Assembly (NCBI RefSeq): GCF_001425825.1 | Contig: NZ_LMDM01000001.1 | Span: 442,204-506,203, forward strand | DNA from: Rhizobacter sp. Root1238 | Lineage (GTDB): Bacteria; Pseudomonadota; Gammaproteobacteria; Burkholderiales; Burkholderiaceae_C | Length of the DNA stretch: 64,000 nt | Direction: 5' to 3' | Part shown: positions 10,799-24,140 of the stretch, piece after piece | How the letters are laid out: each line of letters begins with the position of its first letter | How positions within the stretch are numbered: the stretch's first letter is position 1 | Program-made: the position numbers and the translations under genes | Notes under the pieces: generated by a model | Database searches by the model: none | Told to the model about the DNA's origin: nothing | The model's input: only the letters and a program-made list of their open reading frames with translations

Positions 10799-11776
10799 AT
10801 GTCGCTGCCGGTACTGTTCAAGCTCCTCGCCATCTTTCTCGTCGTCGCCCTCGGCTACCTCGCCGGCCGCCTGCGCTGGCTGGGCGAGAACGACCCCGCG
10901 CGCGTGCTGGGCAACGCCGCGTTCTACCTGTTCGTTCCGGCGCTGCTGTTCCGCACCACGTCGCGGCTCGACCTCGCCGGCATGCCGTGGGGCACGCTGC
11001 TCGCGTTCTTCGCGCCGGTGCTGGTGCTGCTGCTCAGCGTCTACGCCTGGCAGCGCCCGCGGGTGCACGCCGGCCGCCTCGCGACCGCCGCGCCCAGCGT
11101 GCGGGCGATCTCGGCGAGCTTCGGCAACACGGTGCAGGTCGGGATCCCGCTGGTCACCGCCGTCTTCGGCGAAGCGGGGCTCGAGATCCACGTCGCGATC
11201 GTCAGCCTGCATGCGTTGACGCTGCTGACGGTGCTGACCGCGCTGGTCGAGCTCGACCTGGCGCACGAACGCGTCAGGCAGGGGCAATCGAGCGCGCACC
11301 TGGGGCGCACGCTGGCGCGCACCGCCCGCAACACCATCGTCCACCCGGTGACGCTGCCGGTGCTGGCCGGGCTGGCCTGGAACCTGTCGGGCCTCGCGAT
11401 GCCGGCGGTGCTCGACGAGGTGCTGGTCCAGCTCGGCCTGCCGGTCGTGCCGCTGTGCCTGGTGCTGATTGGCATGTCCCTTGCGTACTACGGCGTCCAG
11501 GGCGCCGTGCGCGGTGCCGTGGTGATCTCGGTGCTGAAGCTGCTGGTGCTGCCGGCCCTGGTGCTGGTCGTCGGCCACTGGGGCTTCGGGCTCGCGGGGC
11601 TGCCGCTGGCGGTGGTGGTGATGGCGGCGGCATTGCCGATCGGCAGCAATGCGCTGATCTTCGCGCAGCGCTATGCGGCACTCGAAGCCGAGACCACCGC
11701 GGCGATCGTGCTGTCGACCTGCGGCTACATGCTGACCGCACCGTTGTGGCTGTGGTTGCCCGGCCGGCTGGCCTAG
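10799..11776 (+). CDS. AEC family (auxin efflux carrier-like) transporter
   Basis: About 325 residues with ten hydrophobic segments in two halves, the pattern of AEC family permeases, which move organic acids such as malate or malonate. The family's N-terminal FLVVALGYLAGR segment, the SFGNTVQVGIPLV motif in the middle and IGSNALIFAQRY near the end are recognisable. A TTG at 10781 is in frame but only two bases from a GGAGGG, too close, so I prefer ATG 10799. The gene ends about 85 bp before dppA. A substrate cannot be assigned. Confidence 0.87.
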   Translation: MSLPVLFKLLAIFLVVALGYLAGRLRWLGENDPARVLGNAAFYLFVPALLFRTTSRLDLAGMPWGTLLAFFAPVLVLLLSVYAWQRPRVHAGRLATAAPSVRAISASFGNTVQVGIPLVTAVFGEAGLEIHVAIVSLHALTLLTVLTALVELDLAHERVRQGQSSAHLGRTLARTARNTIVHPVTLPVLAGLAWNLSGLAMPAVLDEVLVQLGLPVVPLCLVLIGMSLAYYGVQGAVRGAVVISVLKLLVLPALVLVVGHWGFGLAGLPLAVVVMAAALPIGSNALIFAQRYAALEAETTAAIVLSTCGYMLTAPLWLWLPGRLA

Positions 11777-11793
11777 GCCAGCGCGCTATCATC

Positions 11794-11822
11794 CGCCGCG
11801 CTGCCCACAAGGCGGCGCTTTT
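11794..11822 (+). terminator. Possible weak terminator after the AEC transporter
   Basis: CGCCGC (11794-11799) and GCGGCG (11812-11817) pair across a 12-base loop and are followed by TTTT at 11819-11822. The stem is short and the loop long, so the call is tentative. Confidence 0.35.
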
Positions 11823-11861
11823 CCTTCAGACGTTGGACAACCCTTCTCAGGACCCACCCCC

Positions 11862-13469
11862 ATGAAACTTCGCGGCTTCCCCTTGAAGGCCCTTGCGGCC
11901 ACCTGCCTGCTGGCCTGTGCGGGCGCATCGTTCGCGGCCAAGACGCTGGTCTACTGCTCCGAGGGCAGCCCGGAAGGCTTCAATCCGCAGTACTACACCA
12001 CCGGCACCACGTTCGACGCGGTGTCCGTGCCGATGTTCAACCGCCTGGTCGAGTTCGACACCGGCACCACCAACATCATCCCGGCGCTCGCCGAGAGCTG
12101 GACCGCCGCCGCCGACGGCCTGAGCTACACCTTCAAGCTGCGCAAGGGCGTCAAGTTCCACAGCACCTCGAAGTTCACGCCGACGCGCGACTTCAACGCC
12201 GACGACGTGCTGTTCTCGTACAACCGCATGGCCGACCCGAACCACCCGCTGGCCAAGACCCAGCCGGGCGCGACCTACGCGTACTTCGAGGACATGGGCA
12301 TGAAGGACATCGTCGACCACGTCGAGAAGGTCGACGCGCTGACGGTGAAGTTCGTGCTGAAGAAGCCCGAGGCGCCGTTCATGGCCAACATGGCGATGGA
12401 CTTCGCGTCGATCCTGTCGGCCGAATACGGCGAGAAGATGAAGGCCGCCGGCACGCCGGAGGCGCTCGACCGCGAGCCGGTGGGCACCGGCCCGTTCCAG
12501 TTCGTCTCGTACCAGAAGGACGCGGTGATCCGCTACAAGGCCTTCGACGCCTACTGGGGCGGCCGCCCGAAGATCGACAACCTGGTGTTCGCGATCACCA
12601 CCGACGCATCGGTGCGCTATGCCAAGCTGAAGACCGGCGAGTGCCACGTGATGGCCTTCCCGAAGCCGGCCGACGTCGCGCTGATGAAGACCGACCCGAA
12701 CATCAACCTGGTGCAGCAGAACGGCCTGAACGTCGGCTACATCGCGTTCAACGTCGAGAAGAAGCCGTTCGACAACAAGCAGGTGCGCCAGGCGCTGAGC
12801 ATGGCCGTCAACAAGAAGGCGATCCTCGACTCGGTGTTCCAGGGTGCCGGCCAGCAGGCCAAGAACCCGATCCCGCCGACCCTCTGGTCGTACAACGACA
12901 AGGTCACCGACTACGCCTATGACCCGGCGAAGGCGAAGGACCTGCTGGCCAAGGCGGGCTTTCCGAACGGCACCGAGGTCGAGCTGTGGTACCTGCCGGT
13001 GACCCGCCCGTACAACCCGGACGGCAAGCGCATGGCCGAGCTGATCCAGGCCGACTGGGAGAAGATTGGCGTGAAGACCAAGCTGATCACCTTCGAATGG
13101 GGCGAGTACCGCAAGCGCAGCAAGACCGGCGAGCAGCACGCGATGATGTTCGGCTGGTCCGGCGACAACGGCGACCCCGACAACTTCTTCGTGCCGCTGC
13201 TGGGTTGCTCGGCGGTGAAGGGCGGCGGCAACGTCGCGCGCTGGTGCGACAAGGGCTTCGAGGAGCTGGTGCAGAAGGCCAAGGCGGTGACGAAGCAGTC
13301 CGACCGCGCCGCGCTGTACTCGAAGGCCCAGGACATCGTGCACGAAGAAGCGCCGTGGATCCCGATCGCCCATTCGGTGCGCTTCGATCCGGTGCGCAAG
13401 GAAGTGATCGGCTACAAGATGGATGCGACCGCGCACCATTACTTCACCAAGGTCGACCTCGCGAAGTGA
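11862..13469 (+). CDS. dppA: Periplasmic dipeptide-binding protein of the dipeptide ABC transporter
   Basis: 535-residue solute-binding protein (SBP_bac_5 family). Residues 1-25 are the signal peptide (ending SFA). The mature protein opens with KTLVYCSEGSPEGFNPQYY, as in DppA, and carries the family segments VSVPMFNRLVEFDTGT, FKLRKGVKFHS and VRQALSMAVNKKAI. It delivers di- or tripeptides, or related ligands such as heme or 5-aminolevulinate as reported for E. coli DppA, to the membrane complex. It is first in the set dppABCDF. The 103-bp gap to dppB is almost filled by an intergenic repeat that could attenuate transcription between the abundant binding protein and the permease genes. Confidence 0.95.
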   Translation: MKLRGFPLKALAATCLLACAGASFAAKTLVYCSEGSPEGFNPQYYTTGTTFDAVSVPMFNRLVEFDTGTTNIIPALAESWTAAADGLSYTFKLRKGVKFHSTSKFTPTRDFNADDVLFSYNRMADPNHPLAKTQPGATYAYFEDMGMKDIVDHVEKVDALTVKFVLKKPEAPFMANMAMDFASILSAEYGEKMKAAGTPEALDREPVGTGPFQFVSYQKDAVIRYKAFDAYWGGRPKIDNLVFAITTDASVRYAKLKTGECHVMAFPKPADVALMKTDPNINLVQQNGLNVGYIAFNVEKKPFDNKQVRQALSMAVNKKAILDSVFQGAGQQAKNPIPPTLWSYNDKVTDYAYDPAKAKDLLAKAGFPNGTEVELWYLPVTRPYNPDGKRMAELIQADWEKIGVKTKLITFEWGEYRKRSKTGEQHAMMFGWSGDNGDPDNFFVPLLGCSAVKGGGNVARWCDKGFEELVQKAKAVTKQSDRAALYSKAQDIVHEEAPWIPIAHSVRFDPVRKEVIGYKMDATAHHYFTKVDLAK

Positions 13470-13545
13470 CGACCCCTCGGCCGGCGGGTACGCCGGCCGA
13501 TCCCCCGAGGGGATGCGGGCCGGCTTGGGGCGGCCCGGCGCTCGG
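13468..13545 (-). repeat. 78-bp intergenic repeat, copy A (inverted relative to copy B at 17509-17586)
   Basis: The reverse complement of this stretch matches 17509-17586 over its whole length, with roughly 85% identity by eye and one single-base gap. It starts within the dppA stop codon. It contains internal palindromes (CCCCTCGGGGG and the GGCCGGC..GCCGGCC arms), so transcripts through it would fold. Confidence 0.85.
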
Positions 13546-13572
13546 CCCGCCTTCTCTCCGGCCACCATTCAA

Positions 13573-14580
13573 ATGATTTCCTTCCTCGCCAAGCGCCTGT
13601 CCCTGGTGCTGCCGACCTTCCTCGGCATCACCCTGCTGGTGTTCTCGCTGATCCGCCTGTTGCCGGGCGACCCCGTCGAAGCCATGTCCGGCGAGCGCGG
13701 CATGACGCCCGAGCGCTACACGCGCCTGGTGCACGAGTTCGGCCTCGACCGCCCGCTGTGGCAGCAGTACCTCGACTACGTCTGGCGCGCGCTGCACGGC
13801 GACCTGGGGCTGTCGACCATCACGCACGAGCCGGTGTTCCGCGAGTTCCTGACGCTGTTCCCGGCCACCATCGAGCTGTCGATGGTCGCGTTGTTCCTCG
13901 CGCTCGCGATCGGCCTGCCGGCCGGCATCCTGGCCGCGATGAAGCGCAACACCGTCTACGACTACAGCGTGATGGGCGCGTCGCTGACCGGCTATTCGAT
14001 GCCGATCTTCTGGTGGGGCCTGCTGCTGATCCTGTTCTTCTCGGTCACGCTCGGCTGGACGCCGGTGTCGGGCCGCATCGCGATCCAGTTCGACATCCCG
14101 ACGGTCACCGGCTTCATGCTGATCGATTCGCTGCTGTCCGACGACACCGGCGCGTTTCGCAGCGCGGTCTCGCACCTGATCCTGCCGGCGGTCGCGCTCG
14201 GCACCATCCCGCTGGCGGTGATCGCGCGCATGACGCGTTCGTCGATGCTCGAGGTGCTGCGCGAAGACTACGTGCGCACCGCGCGCGCGAAGGGCGCGTC
14301 GACCTGGCGCGTGGTCGGCATCCATGCGCTGCGCAATGCGCTGATCCCGGTCGTCACGACGGTCGGGCTGCAGGTCGGCACGATGCTGGCCGGCGCGATC
14401 CTCACCGAAACCATCTTCTCGTGGCCCGGCATCGGCAAGTGGCTGGTCGAGGCCATCCACCGCCGCGACTACCCGGCGGTGCAGGGCGGCATCCTGATGT
14501 CGGCCACGGTGATCATCGCGGTCAACCTGGTGGTCGACCTGCTGTACGGCGTGATCAACCCGCGCATCCGGCACCACTGA
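13573..14580 (+). CDS. dppB: Dipeptide ABC transporter permease
   Basis: 335 residues, six predicted membrane helices, with the N-terminal hallmark of DppB/OppB permeases (VLPTFLGITLLVFSLIRLLPGDP) and the EAA loop that contacts the ATPases (DYVRTARAKGASTWRVVGIHALRNALIP split across the loop). It forms the translocation pore with DppC. Compared with E. coli DppB it shares size and layout, including the insertion around IQFDIPTVTG. It lies after a repeat-filled gap behind dppA and ten bases before dppC. Confidence 0.95.
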   Translation: MISFLAKRLSLVLPTFLGITLLVFSLIRLLPGDPVEAMSGERGMTPERYTRLVHEFGLDRPLWQQYLDYVWRALHGDLGLSTITHEPVFREFLTLFPATIELSMVALFLALAIGLPAGILAAMKRNTVYDYSVMGASLTGYSMPIFWWGLLLILFFSVTLGWTPVSGRIAIQFDIPTVTGFMLIDSLLSDDTGAFRSAVSHLILPAVALGTIPLAVIARMTRSSMLEVLREDYVRTARAKGASTWRVVGIHALRNALIPVVTTVGLQVGTMLAGAILTETIFSWPGIGKWLVEAIHRRDYPAVQGGILMSATVIIAVNLVVDLLYGVINPRIRHH

Positions 14581-14590
14581 GGGCGGCACC

Positions 14591-15508
14591 ATGAATCAAG
14601 CAAGCTCTCCGCAAGCCGCCATCGCCGCCCCGCCCGACACCGGCACGCCCCCGACGCAACTCGCCGAGCTGTGGCGCGACTTCCGCCGCAACCGCGGCGC
14701 GATCATCGGCTTGGCCATCGTCGTCGCGCTGCTGCTGTGCGCGCTGCTGGCCGACGTGATCGCGCCCTACTCGCCCTCGGAGCAGTACCGCGATGCGACG
14801 CTGCATGCGCCGTCGTGGGAGCCGGTCAACGGCCACCGCTTCCTGCTCGGCACCGACCCGGTCGGGCGCGACGTGCTGTCGCGGCTGATCCACGGCACGC
14901 GGCTGTCGCTGCTGATCGGGCTGGTGTCGGTCGGGCTGTCGCTGAGCATCGGCGTGGTGCTGGGCCTGCTGGCCGGCTTCTTCCGCGGCGCCACCGAGTT
15001 CACGATCATGCGGCTGATGGACATCATGCTGGCGCTGCCCAGCCTGCTGCTGGCGGTCTCGGTGGTCGCGATCCTCGGCCCCGGGCTGATGAACGCGATG
15101 TACGCGATCGCGATCGTGATGCTGCCGCACTTCGTGCGCCTGACGCGCGCCGCGGTGATCGGCGAGTTGGGCAAGGACTACGTCGCCGCGTCGCGGCTGG
15201 CCGGTGCCGGCACGTTCCGGCTGATGTTCGACACCGTGCTGCCGAACTGCGCCGCGCCGCTGATCGTGCAGGCCACGCTCGGCTTCTCGACCGCGATCCT
15301 CGATGCGGCCGCGCTCGGCTTCCTCGGCCTCGGCGCGCAGCCGCCGACGCCCGAGTGGGGCTCGATGCTGGCCAGCGCGCTGGAGTTCATCCAGAGCGCC
15401 TGGTGGGTCGTCACGCTGCCGGGTCTCGCGATCCTGGTGTCGGTGCTGGCCTTCAACCTGATGGGCGACGGCCTGCGCGACGCGCTGGACCCGAAGCTGA
15501 AGAGATAA
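14591..15508 (+). CDS. dppC: Dipeptide ABC transporter permease
   Basis: 305 residues. The N-terminal cytoplasmic stretch (about 30 residues) and first helix precede the DppC/OppC signature [26 protein letters not shown]. The EAA loop reads [26 protein letters not shown]. Six membrane helices. It pairs with DppB as the second half of the pore. Start ATG 14591 lies ten bases after the dppB stop codon, consistent with one operon. Confidence 0.95.
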   Translation: MNQASSPQAAIAAPPDTGTPPTQLAELWRDFRRNRGAIIGLAIVVALLLCALLADVIAPYSPSEQYRDATLHAPSWEPVNGHRFLLGTDPVGRDVLSRLIHGTRLSLLIGLVSVGLSLSIGVVLGLLAGFFRGATEFTIMRLMDIMLALPSLLLAVSVVAILGPGLMNAMYAIAIVMLPHFVRLTRAAVIGELGKDYVAASRLAGAGTFRLMFDTVLPNCAAPLIVQATLGFSTAILDAAALGFLGLGAQPPTPEWGSMLASALEFIQSAWWVVTLPGLAILVSVLAFNLMGDGLRDALDPKLKR

Positions 15509-15513
15509 GACCG

Positions 15514-16481
15514 ATGCCTTTGCTGGAAGTGGATCAACTGCGGGTCGAGTTCGGCTCGACCGTGTCGCCGTTCAAGGCGGTCGACGGCGTCAGCCTGCGC
15601 ATCGACGCGGGCGAGGTGGTGGGCATCGTCGGCGAATCGGGTTCGGGCAAGAGCGTGACCGCGCTCGCGCTGATGGGGCTGATCGACGAGCCCGGCCGGG
15701 TCTCGGCGCAGGCGCTGCGCTTCGACGGCCACGACCTGCTGGCGATGCCGCTGAAGCAGCGCCGGCAGATGCTCGGCCGCGACATCGCGATGATCTTCCA
15801 GGACCCGATGAGCAGCCTGAACCCCTGCTTCACGGTGGCCTACCAGCTGATGGAGACGCTGCGCATCCACGAAGGCGGCTCGAAGAAGGCGCTGCGCGCC
15901 CGCGCGCTGCAGCTGCTGAAGGATGTCGAGATCCCCGACGCCGAGCGCCGGCTCGATGCCTTTCCGCACCAGCTGTCGGGCGGCATGAGCCAGCGGGTGA
16001 TGGTCGCGATGGCGATCGCCTGCAACCCGCGGCTGCTGATCGCCGACGAGCCGACCACCGCGCTCGACGTGACGATCCAGGCGCAGATGCTGGCGCTGCT
16101 GCTGCGGCTGCAGCGCGAACGCGGCATGGCGCTGATGCTGATCACGCACGACCTGGGCGTGGTGGCCGAGGTCGCGCAACGGGTGCAGGTGATGTACGCC
16201 GGCGAGGTGGTCGAGACGGCCGGCGTGCCGCGCATCTTCGAGGCGCCGCGCCACCCGTACACCGCGGCGCTGCTGTCGGCGCTGCCGGAGCACAACATCG
16301 GCCAGCGCCGGTTGAACTCGATGCCCGGCGTGGTGCCGGGGGCCTGGGACCGGCCGGGCGGCTGCCTGCTGTCGCCGCGCTGCCCGCGCGTGCAGGACCG
16401 CTGCCGTGCCGAGCGGCCGGCGCTGGTCGGGCCCGACGGCGCGCAGGCGCGCTGCTTCTTTCCGTTGACCGAGGTGGCGGC

Positions 16482-16485
<4 letters not shown>
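15514..16485 (+). CDS. dppD: Dipeptide ABC transporter ATP-binding protein
   Basis: 323-residue ABC ATPase. Walker A is GESGSGKS, the Q-loop [10 protein letters not shown], the signature LSGGMSQR and Walker [13 protein letters not shown], followed by the H-loop THD. The C-terminal extension typical of oligopeptide ATPases is present ([15 protein letters not shown]). It powers the DppBC pore together with DppF. It starts five bases after dppC and its stop overlaps the dppF start as ATGA. Confidence 0.95.
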
Positions 16486-17486
<1,001 letters not shown>

Positions 17487-17508
17487 CGGGCGGGGAACGG
17501 CGCAGGGG

Positions 17509-17586
17509 CCGAGCGCCGGGCCGCCCCAAGCCGGCCGCGTCCCCTCGGGGGACCGTCCGGTGTACCCACTGGGCGAGGGGTGGTCA
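17509..17586 (+). repeat. 78-bp intergenic repeat, copy B
   Basis: Inverted partner of copy A at 13468-13545. It fills most of the gap between dppF and proA and includes the palindrome CCCCTCGGGGG. The two copies enclose dppBCDF and nothing else. Confidence 0.85.
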
Positions 17587-17604
17587 TCCTGCGAGAATGC
17601 GCGG

Positions 17605-18885
17605 ATGACTTCGACCGACCTCCAGGCCGTGATCGCCCACATGGGCGCGGCCGCCCGCGCGGCCAGCAGCAGGATGGCCGCGGCCTCCACCGCCGCGAAG
17701 AACGCCTCGCTGCTGGCGCTGGCCCGCCGGCTGCGCGAAGACGGCCCCTTGCTGGCCCAGGCCAACCAGTTGGACATCGATGCCGCCATCGCCGCCGGCC
17801 TGGCGGCGCCGATGGTCGACCGGCTCAGGCTGACGCCGAAGGTGCTGGCCACCGTCGCCGAAGGCTGCGAGCAGATCGCCGCGATGCCCGACCCGATCGG
17901 CGAGATCACCGGGCTGCGCCGCCGGCCGAGCGGCATCAGCGTCGGCCAGATGCGCGTGCCGCTCGGCGTGTTCGGCATGATCTACGAGAGCCGCCCGAAC
18001 GTGACCATCGAAGCCGCGTCGCTCGCGATCAAGAGCGGCAATGCCTGCATCCTGCGCGGCGGCTCCGAGGCCATCCACTCGAACCTCGCGCTGTGGAAGC
18101 TGGTGCAGGCCGCGCTCGCCGAGGCCGGCCTGCCGCCCGACGCGGTGCAGCTGGTGCAGACCACCGACCGCGCCGCCGTCGGCCACCTGATCGCATCGCC
18201 GGAAGCGGTCGACGTGATCATCCCGCGCGGCGGCAAGGGCCTGATCGAGCGCATCAGCCGCGAGGCGCGCGTGCCGGTCATCAAGCACCTGGACGGCAAC
18301 TGCCATGTCTACGTTGATGCGCAGGCCGACCTCGACCTCGCGCTGCGCGTGACCGACAACGCGAAGACGCAGAAGTACAGCCCCTGCAATGCGGCCGAAT
18401 CGCTGCTGGTGCACCGCGACGTCGCCGCCGCCTTCCTGCCGCGCCTGGGCGCGCTGTGGGCGCCGAAGGGCGTCGAGATGCGCTGCGACGCGGCGGCGCT
18501 CGCACTGCTGCAGCCGGTGGCCGGGCTGGCGCTCGTGGCCGCGACCGAGCAGGACTGGAACGAGGAATACCTCGCGCCGGTCATCAGCGTGAAGCTGGTG
18601 GCCGACCTCGACGAGGCCATCGCGCACATCAACCGCCACGGCTCGCACCACACCGACGCCATCCTCACCGAGCACCACGGCCATGCGATGCGCTTCCTGC
18701 GCGAGGTCGATTCGGCCAGCGTGATGGTCAACGCGAGCACGCGCTTCGCCGACGGCTTCGAGTACGGGCTGGGTGCCGAGATCGGCATCAGCACCGACAA
18801 GTTCCATGCGCGCGGGCCGGTCGGGCTGGAGGGGCTGACGTCGATGAAATGGGTCGTGCTCGGCCAGGGAGAAGTGCGGACATGA
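17605..18885 (+). CDS. proA: Glutamate-5-semialdehyde dehydrogenase (gamma-glutamyl phosphate reductase)
   Basis: 426 residues. Catalyses the NADPH-dependent reduction of gamma-glutamyl phosphate to glutamate semialdehyde, second step of proline synthesis. The family segments [42 protein letters not shown] and the catalytic cysteine in [13 protein letters not shown] are present, with the C-terminal [19 protein letters not shown]. No proB is adjacent. The start ATG 17605 lies 19 bases after an intergenic repeat. The stop overlaps the queC start as ATGA. Confidence 0.96.
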   Translation: MTSTDLQAVIAHMGAAARAASSRMAAASTAAKNASLLALARRLREDGPLLAQANQLDIDAAIAAGLAAPMVDRLRLTPKVLATVAEGCEQIAAMPDPIGEITGLRRRPSGISVGQMRVPLGVFGMIYESRPNVTIEAASLAIKSGNACILRGGSEAIHSNLALWKLVQAALAEAGLPPDAVQLVQTTDRAAVGHLIASPEAVDVIIPRGGKGLIERISREARVPVIKHLDGNCHVYVDAQADLDLALRVTDNAKTQKYSPCNAAESLLVHRDVAAAFLPRLGALWAPKGVEMRCDAAALALLQPVAGLALVAATEQDWNEEYLAPVISVKLVADLDEAIAHINRHGSHHTDAILTEHHGHAMRFLREVDSASVMVNASTRFADGFEYGLGAEIGISTDKFHARGPVGLEGLTSMKWVVLGQGEVRT

Positions 18886-19619
18886 GCGATCCCCGTTCGG
18901 CGCTGGTGCTGTTCTCCGGCGGCCAGGATTCCACCGCCTGCCTCGCGTGGGCGCTCGAAAGCTACGCCCACGTCGAGACCATCGGCTTCGACTACGGCCA
19001 GCGCCACGTCGTCGAGCTGGAGTGCCGGCTGAACGTGCGCGCGCAACTGCATGCGAAGTTCCCGCGCTGGGCCGGCAAGCTCGGCGACGACCACCTGCTC
19101 GACCTGCAGCTGCTCGGCCAGATCTCCGACACCGCGCTGACCAAGTCGCGCGCCATCGAGATGAACGCGAGCGGCCTGCCGAACACCTTCGTGCCGGGCC
19201 GCAACCTGCTGTTCTTCACGTTCGCCGCCGCGGTGGCCTACCGCCGCGGCCTCAGCGTGCTGGTCGGCGGCATGTGCGAAACCGACTTCTCGGGCTATCC
19301 CGATTGCCGCGACAACACGCTGAAGGCGCAGCAGGTGGCGCTGAGCCTGGGCATGGACACGCCGATGACGATCGAGACGCCGCTGATGTGGCTCGACAAG
19401 GCGCAGACCTGGGCGCTGACCGCCGAGCTGGGCGGCGAGCCGCTGACCGACATCGTCGTCGAGCACACCCACACCTGCTACCTCGGCGAACGCACGCTGC
19501 GGCACGAATGGGGCTACGGCTGCGGCCAGTGCCCCGCCTGCGCGCTGCGGGCGCGCGGCTACGGGGCCTGGCGGCGTCACGGCGCGATGCCGTTCGCCGA
19601 CACCGAACGCGCCGGCTGA
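18882..19619 (+). CDS. queC: 7-cyano-7-deazaguanine synthase
   Basis: 245 residues. QueC converts 7-carboxy-7-deazaguanine to preQ0 with ATP and ammonia in queuosine biosynthesis. The PP-loop is SGGQDST at residues 11-17; FDYGQRH and the zinc site near the end (HTCY, then [10 protein letters not shown]) are in place. It overlaps proA by four bases. Its 3' end overlaps the convergent regulator gene by 43 bp. Other queuosine genes are not in the window. Confidence 0.95.
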   Translation: MSDPRSALVLFSGGQDSTACLAWALESYAHVETIGFDYGQRHVVELECRLNVRAQLHAKFPRWAGKLGDDHLLDLQLLGQISDTALTKSRAIEMNASGLPNTFVPGRNLLFFTFAAAVAYRRGLSVLVGGMCETDFSGYPDCRDNTLKAQQVALSLGMDTPMTIETPLMWLDKAQTWALTAELGGEPLTDIVVEHTHTCYLGERTLRHEWGYGCGQCPACALRARGYGAWRRHGAMPFADTERAG

Positions 19620-20293
19620 ACCGCGAGCCACGGTGCGAGCGCGCGCCGGCCGTCCGGCGTCAGCGTCAGCGCGCGCGAGCCGTCGACGCGGCGCAGCCAG
19701 CCGTGCGCGATCGCGTGGTCCAGCAGGTTGACGGCCAGCGCACCGGCCAGGTGGTCGCGGCGCTCCGACCAGTCCAGGCAGGCATAGGCCTGGCGCTTCG
19801 AGCCGGCCGCCGGTACGGCGACCCCGAGCGTCTGCAGTTCGTGCCGGCCGACATCGGTCAGCACGAACTGGCCGTCGCGCGGCGCCAGCGTGCCGCGCGC
19901 CAGCAGCCCGTCGAACAGCGCGACGCCCAGCTCGCCGGCCAGGTGGCTGTAGCAGGTGCGCGCGGCCTTCAGCGGCTTGTAGGCGCCGTGGTTCCACTTG
20001 TCGGCGCTGGCGGCGCGCTCGGCCACCAGCGACAGGGCTTCGAGCGCATGGCCGATGTCGGCATCGGCCAGCCGGAAGTAGCGGTGCCGGCCCTGCGTGC
20101 GCACGACGACCAGCTCGTTGTCGACCAGTTGCGCCAGGTGCGTGCTGGCGGTCTGCGCGGTGACGCCGGCCACCTCGGCCAGCTCGCCGGCCGCCAGGTA
20201 CTGGCCGCCCATCAGCGCGGCCAGCATGCGGGCGCGGGTCGGGTCGCCGATCATCGCGGCGATGCGGGCGAAGCGGGGTTCCGGGTGGCTCAT
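19577..20293 (-). CDS. ArsR-family helix-turn-helix transcriptional regulator
   Basis: 238 residues. The first 90 are a winged helix of ArsR type ([36 protein letters not shown], split over the HTH, then [16 protein letters not shown]). The remaining 140 residues form a second domain with HTH-like and [10 protein letters not shown] segments, as in the longer ArsR-like regulators of this order. I see no metal-binding cysteine pair typical of ArsR/SmtB sensors. It lies 22 bp upstream of the TauE/SafE gene's end, both on the minus strand; co-transcription is possible but the regulator would be downstream. Confidence 0.85.
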   Translation of the reverse strand: MSHPEPRFARIAAMIGDPTRARMLAALMGGQYLAAGELAEVAGVTAQTASTHLAQLVDNELVVVRTQGRHRYFRLADADIGHALEALSLVAERAASADKWNHGAYKPLKAARTCYSHLAGELGVALFDGLLARGTLAPRDGQFVLTDVGRHELQTLGVAVPAAGSKRQAYACLDWSERRDHLAGALAVNLLDHAIAHGWLRRVDGSRALTLTPDGRRALAPWLAVQPARSVSANGIAP

Positions 20294-20315
20294 CGCGCGA
20301 TCCTCGCATGCCGGG

Positions 20316-21071
20316 TCAGGCCAGTGCCGACCGCAGTGCCAGATACGCGCCAAGCAGCCACAGCCCGGCGAAGAAGACGCGTTTGAAGGCGTCCGGCTGC
20401 ACCGCCCGCCGCAGCCGCTGGCCGAGGCCCATGCCGAGCAGCGCCGGCAGCAGCGCGAGCAGCGAACTGCCAGCGGCCTGCGCATCGAGCGTGCCGCCGT
20501 GGCGCAGGCTGACGGCCAGCGCGATCGTCGACACCAGGAACGAGATGCCGAGCGCGCGCACCAGCTCGTCCTTCGCGAGGCCGAGCGCCTGCAGGTAGGG
20601 CACCGCCGGGATCACGAACACACCGGTCGCCGCGGTGACCAGGCCGGTGGCCACGCCGACCGGCAGCGCGAGCCAGCGCTCCCAGCGCGGCGGCACCTGC
20701 AGCCGCACCGACAGCAGCCCGAGGCTCGCATAGGCCAGCAGCGACAGCCCGAGCGCGAGGCCGGCCCAGCCCGGCGCATGGCCGGCGCCCAGCCAGCCGG
20801 CGCCCAGCGCGACGCCGACGCACACGCCGGCCAGCAGCGGCGCCAGCCGGCGCAGCAGTGCGCCGAAGCCGGGCCCGGCGATCTGCCACAGGTTGGTGAC
20901 GAACGACGGCACCACCAGCAGCGCGGCCGCCTGCGCCGGCGGCATCACGACGCTCAGCAGGCCCATCGAGATGGTCGGCAGGCCGAGGCCGATCACGCCC
21001 TTGACGAAGCCGGCGAGGGCGAAGACGAAGCCGGCGAAGGCCAGCAGGAACGACAGGTCGATGGAAGTCAT
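20316..21071 (-). CDS. TauE/SafE family (TSUP) sulfite/sulfonate-type exporter
   Basis: About 251 residues with eight hydrophobic segments and the two half-repeats of the TSUP family (FAGFVFALAGFVKGVIGLGLPTIS near the start; GVATGLVTAATGVFVIPAVPYLQALGL in the second half). Members move sulfite, sulfoacetate or related organosulfur anions. An alternative in-frame ATG at 21098 has a better ribosome binding site (GGAG five bases upstream) and would add nine residues. Substrate not predictable. Confidence 0.87.
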   Translation of the reverse strand: MTSIDLSFLLAFAGFVFALAGFVKGVIGLGLPTISMGLLSVVMPPAQAAALLVVPSFVTNLWQIAGPGFGALLRRLAPLLAGVCVGVALGAGWLGAGHAPGWAGLALGLSLLAYASLGLLSVRLQVPPRWERWLALPVGVATGLVTAATGVFVIPAVPYLQALGLAKDELVRALGISFLVSTIALAVSLRHGGTLDAQAAGSSLLALLPALLGMGLGQRLRRAVQPDAFKRVFFAGLWLLGAYLALRSALA

Positions 21072-21222
21072 GGAAAGTCCCGGAAGCGATGCCGCCATCG
21101 TCGCTCCGGCGACCCGCCGGTGGCTTCGGGCTGGATCGAAGCATCGGAAGTCACAGACCTGCCACATGTCGTCGCGACACTCCCCGCTTCGCCCCACGGC
21201 GACCACACCACGAGGAGTTCAG

Positions 21223-23267
<2,045 letters not shown>

Positions 23268-23271
<4 letters not shown>

Positions 23272-24068
23272 GTGCCACCGTGACGACCGCGGCGACCGAT
23301 GACCTGACGCCGACGGCGCTGCCGGCCGACCGCACCTTCTTCTGGGCGCTGGTCGCGCTGGCGGCGGCCACTGCGGCGCTGGCAGCGGGCCTGTCCGTGC
23401 GCAACGGCTCGTCCGAGCGCGCGGCGATGGCCGCCGTGTCGACCGAGCAGTTGGCGGTGCGTGCCGGGGCCGGCCGCGACGCGCAGGCGCTGCAGCAGCT
23501 GCGCTACCGCGCGCAAGGCGGCGCGGCACCGGCGCAGCAGGCGCTCGGCAGCGTGCTGGCATCGACCGAGGGGGCGGACCGTGCCGAGGCGGTTCACTGG
23601 CTGGAGGCGGCGCAGCGGCAAGGCGACGCGCAGGCGTCGTACCTGCTGGGCCGGCTGCACCTGCAATCGGCTGCGCTGCACGCCGAAGCGTACGCGGCGC
23701 GCGATTTCGAACGGGCCGCCGCGGCGGGCCATGCCGGTGCGGCGCTGCAGCGCGGGCTGATGGCGCGCCGCGCGCAGGATCCGGTCGCCGCGGCGCGCTG
23801 GCTCGCGCAGGCCGCGCAGGCGCACGATCCGCAAGCGCTGTTCCTGCTCGCCAACGCCACGCGCGAAGGCAACGGCGTGCCGCGCGACGAAGCCCGTGCG
23901 CTGGCGCTGTACCGCGAGGCGGCCGCGCTGGAATACCCGCCGGCCCACCAGGCCTTGGCGATGGCCTACGAACGCGGCGAACTGGGCCTGGCGCGCGACA
24001 GCGACCAGGCGCGCGAGGCGCTGGCCGAAGTGGCGCATTCGCTGAAACACCCGCCGGTCGAGCGCTGA
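23268..24068 (+). CDS. Sel1-like repeat protein, membrane-anchored
   Basis: 266 residues. A short cytoplasmic stretch, one membrane helix at about 25-46 (FFWALVALAAATAALAAGL) and then Sel1/TPR-like helical repeats (AVHWLEAAQRQGDAQASYLLGRLH; AARWLAQAAQAHDPQALFLLANA; ALALYREAAALEYPPAHQALAMAYERG). Such repeats usually bind other proteins. The GTG start overlaps the stop codon of the nucleotidase gene (GTGA), indicating translational coupling. Confidence 0.82.
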
Positions 24069-24140
24069 ACCGGTGCTTGTTGGCGCGGCGGCCGCGTTCC
24101 GTCGCGGGGCGGGCCGCTGCTGGCGTAGAGTGCCGCCTTC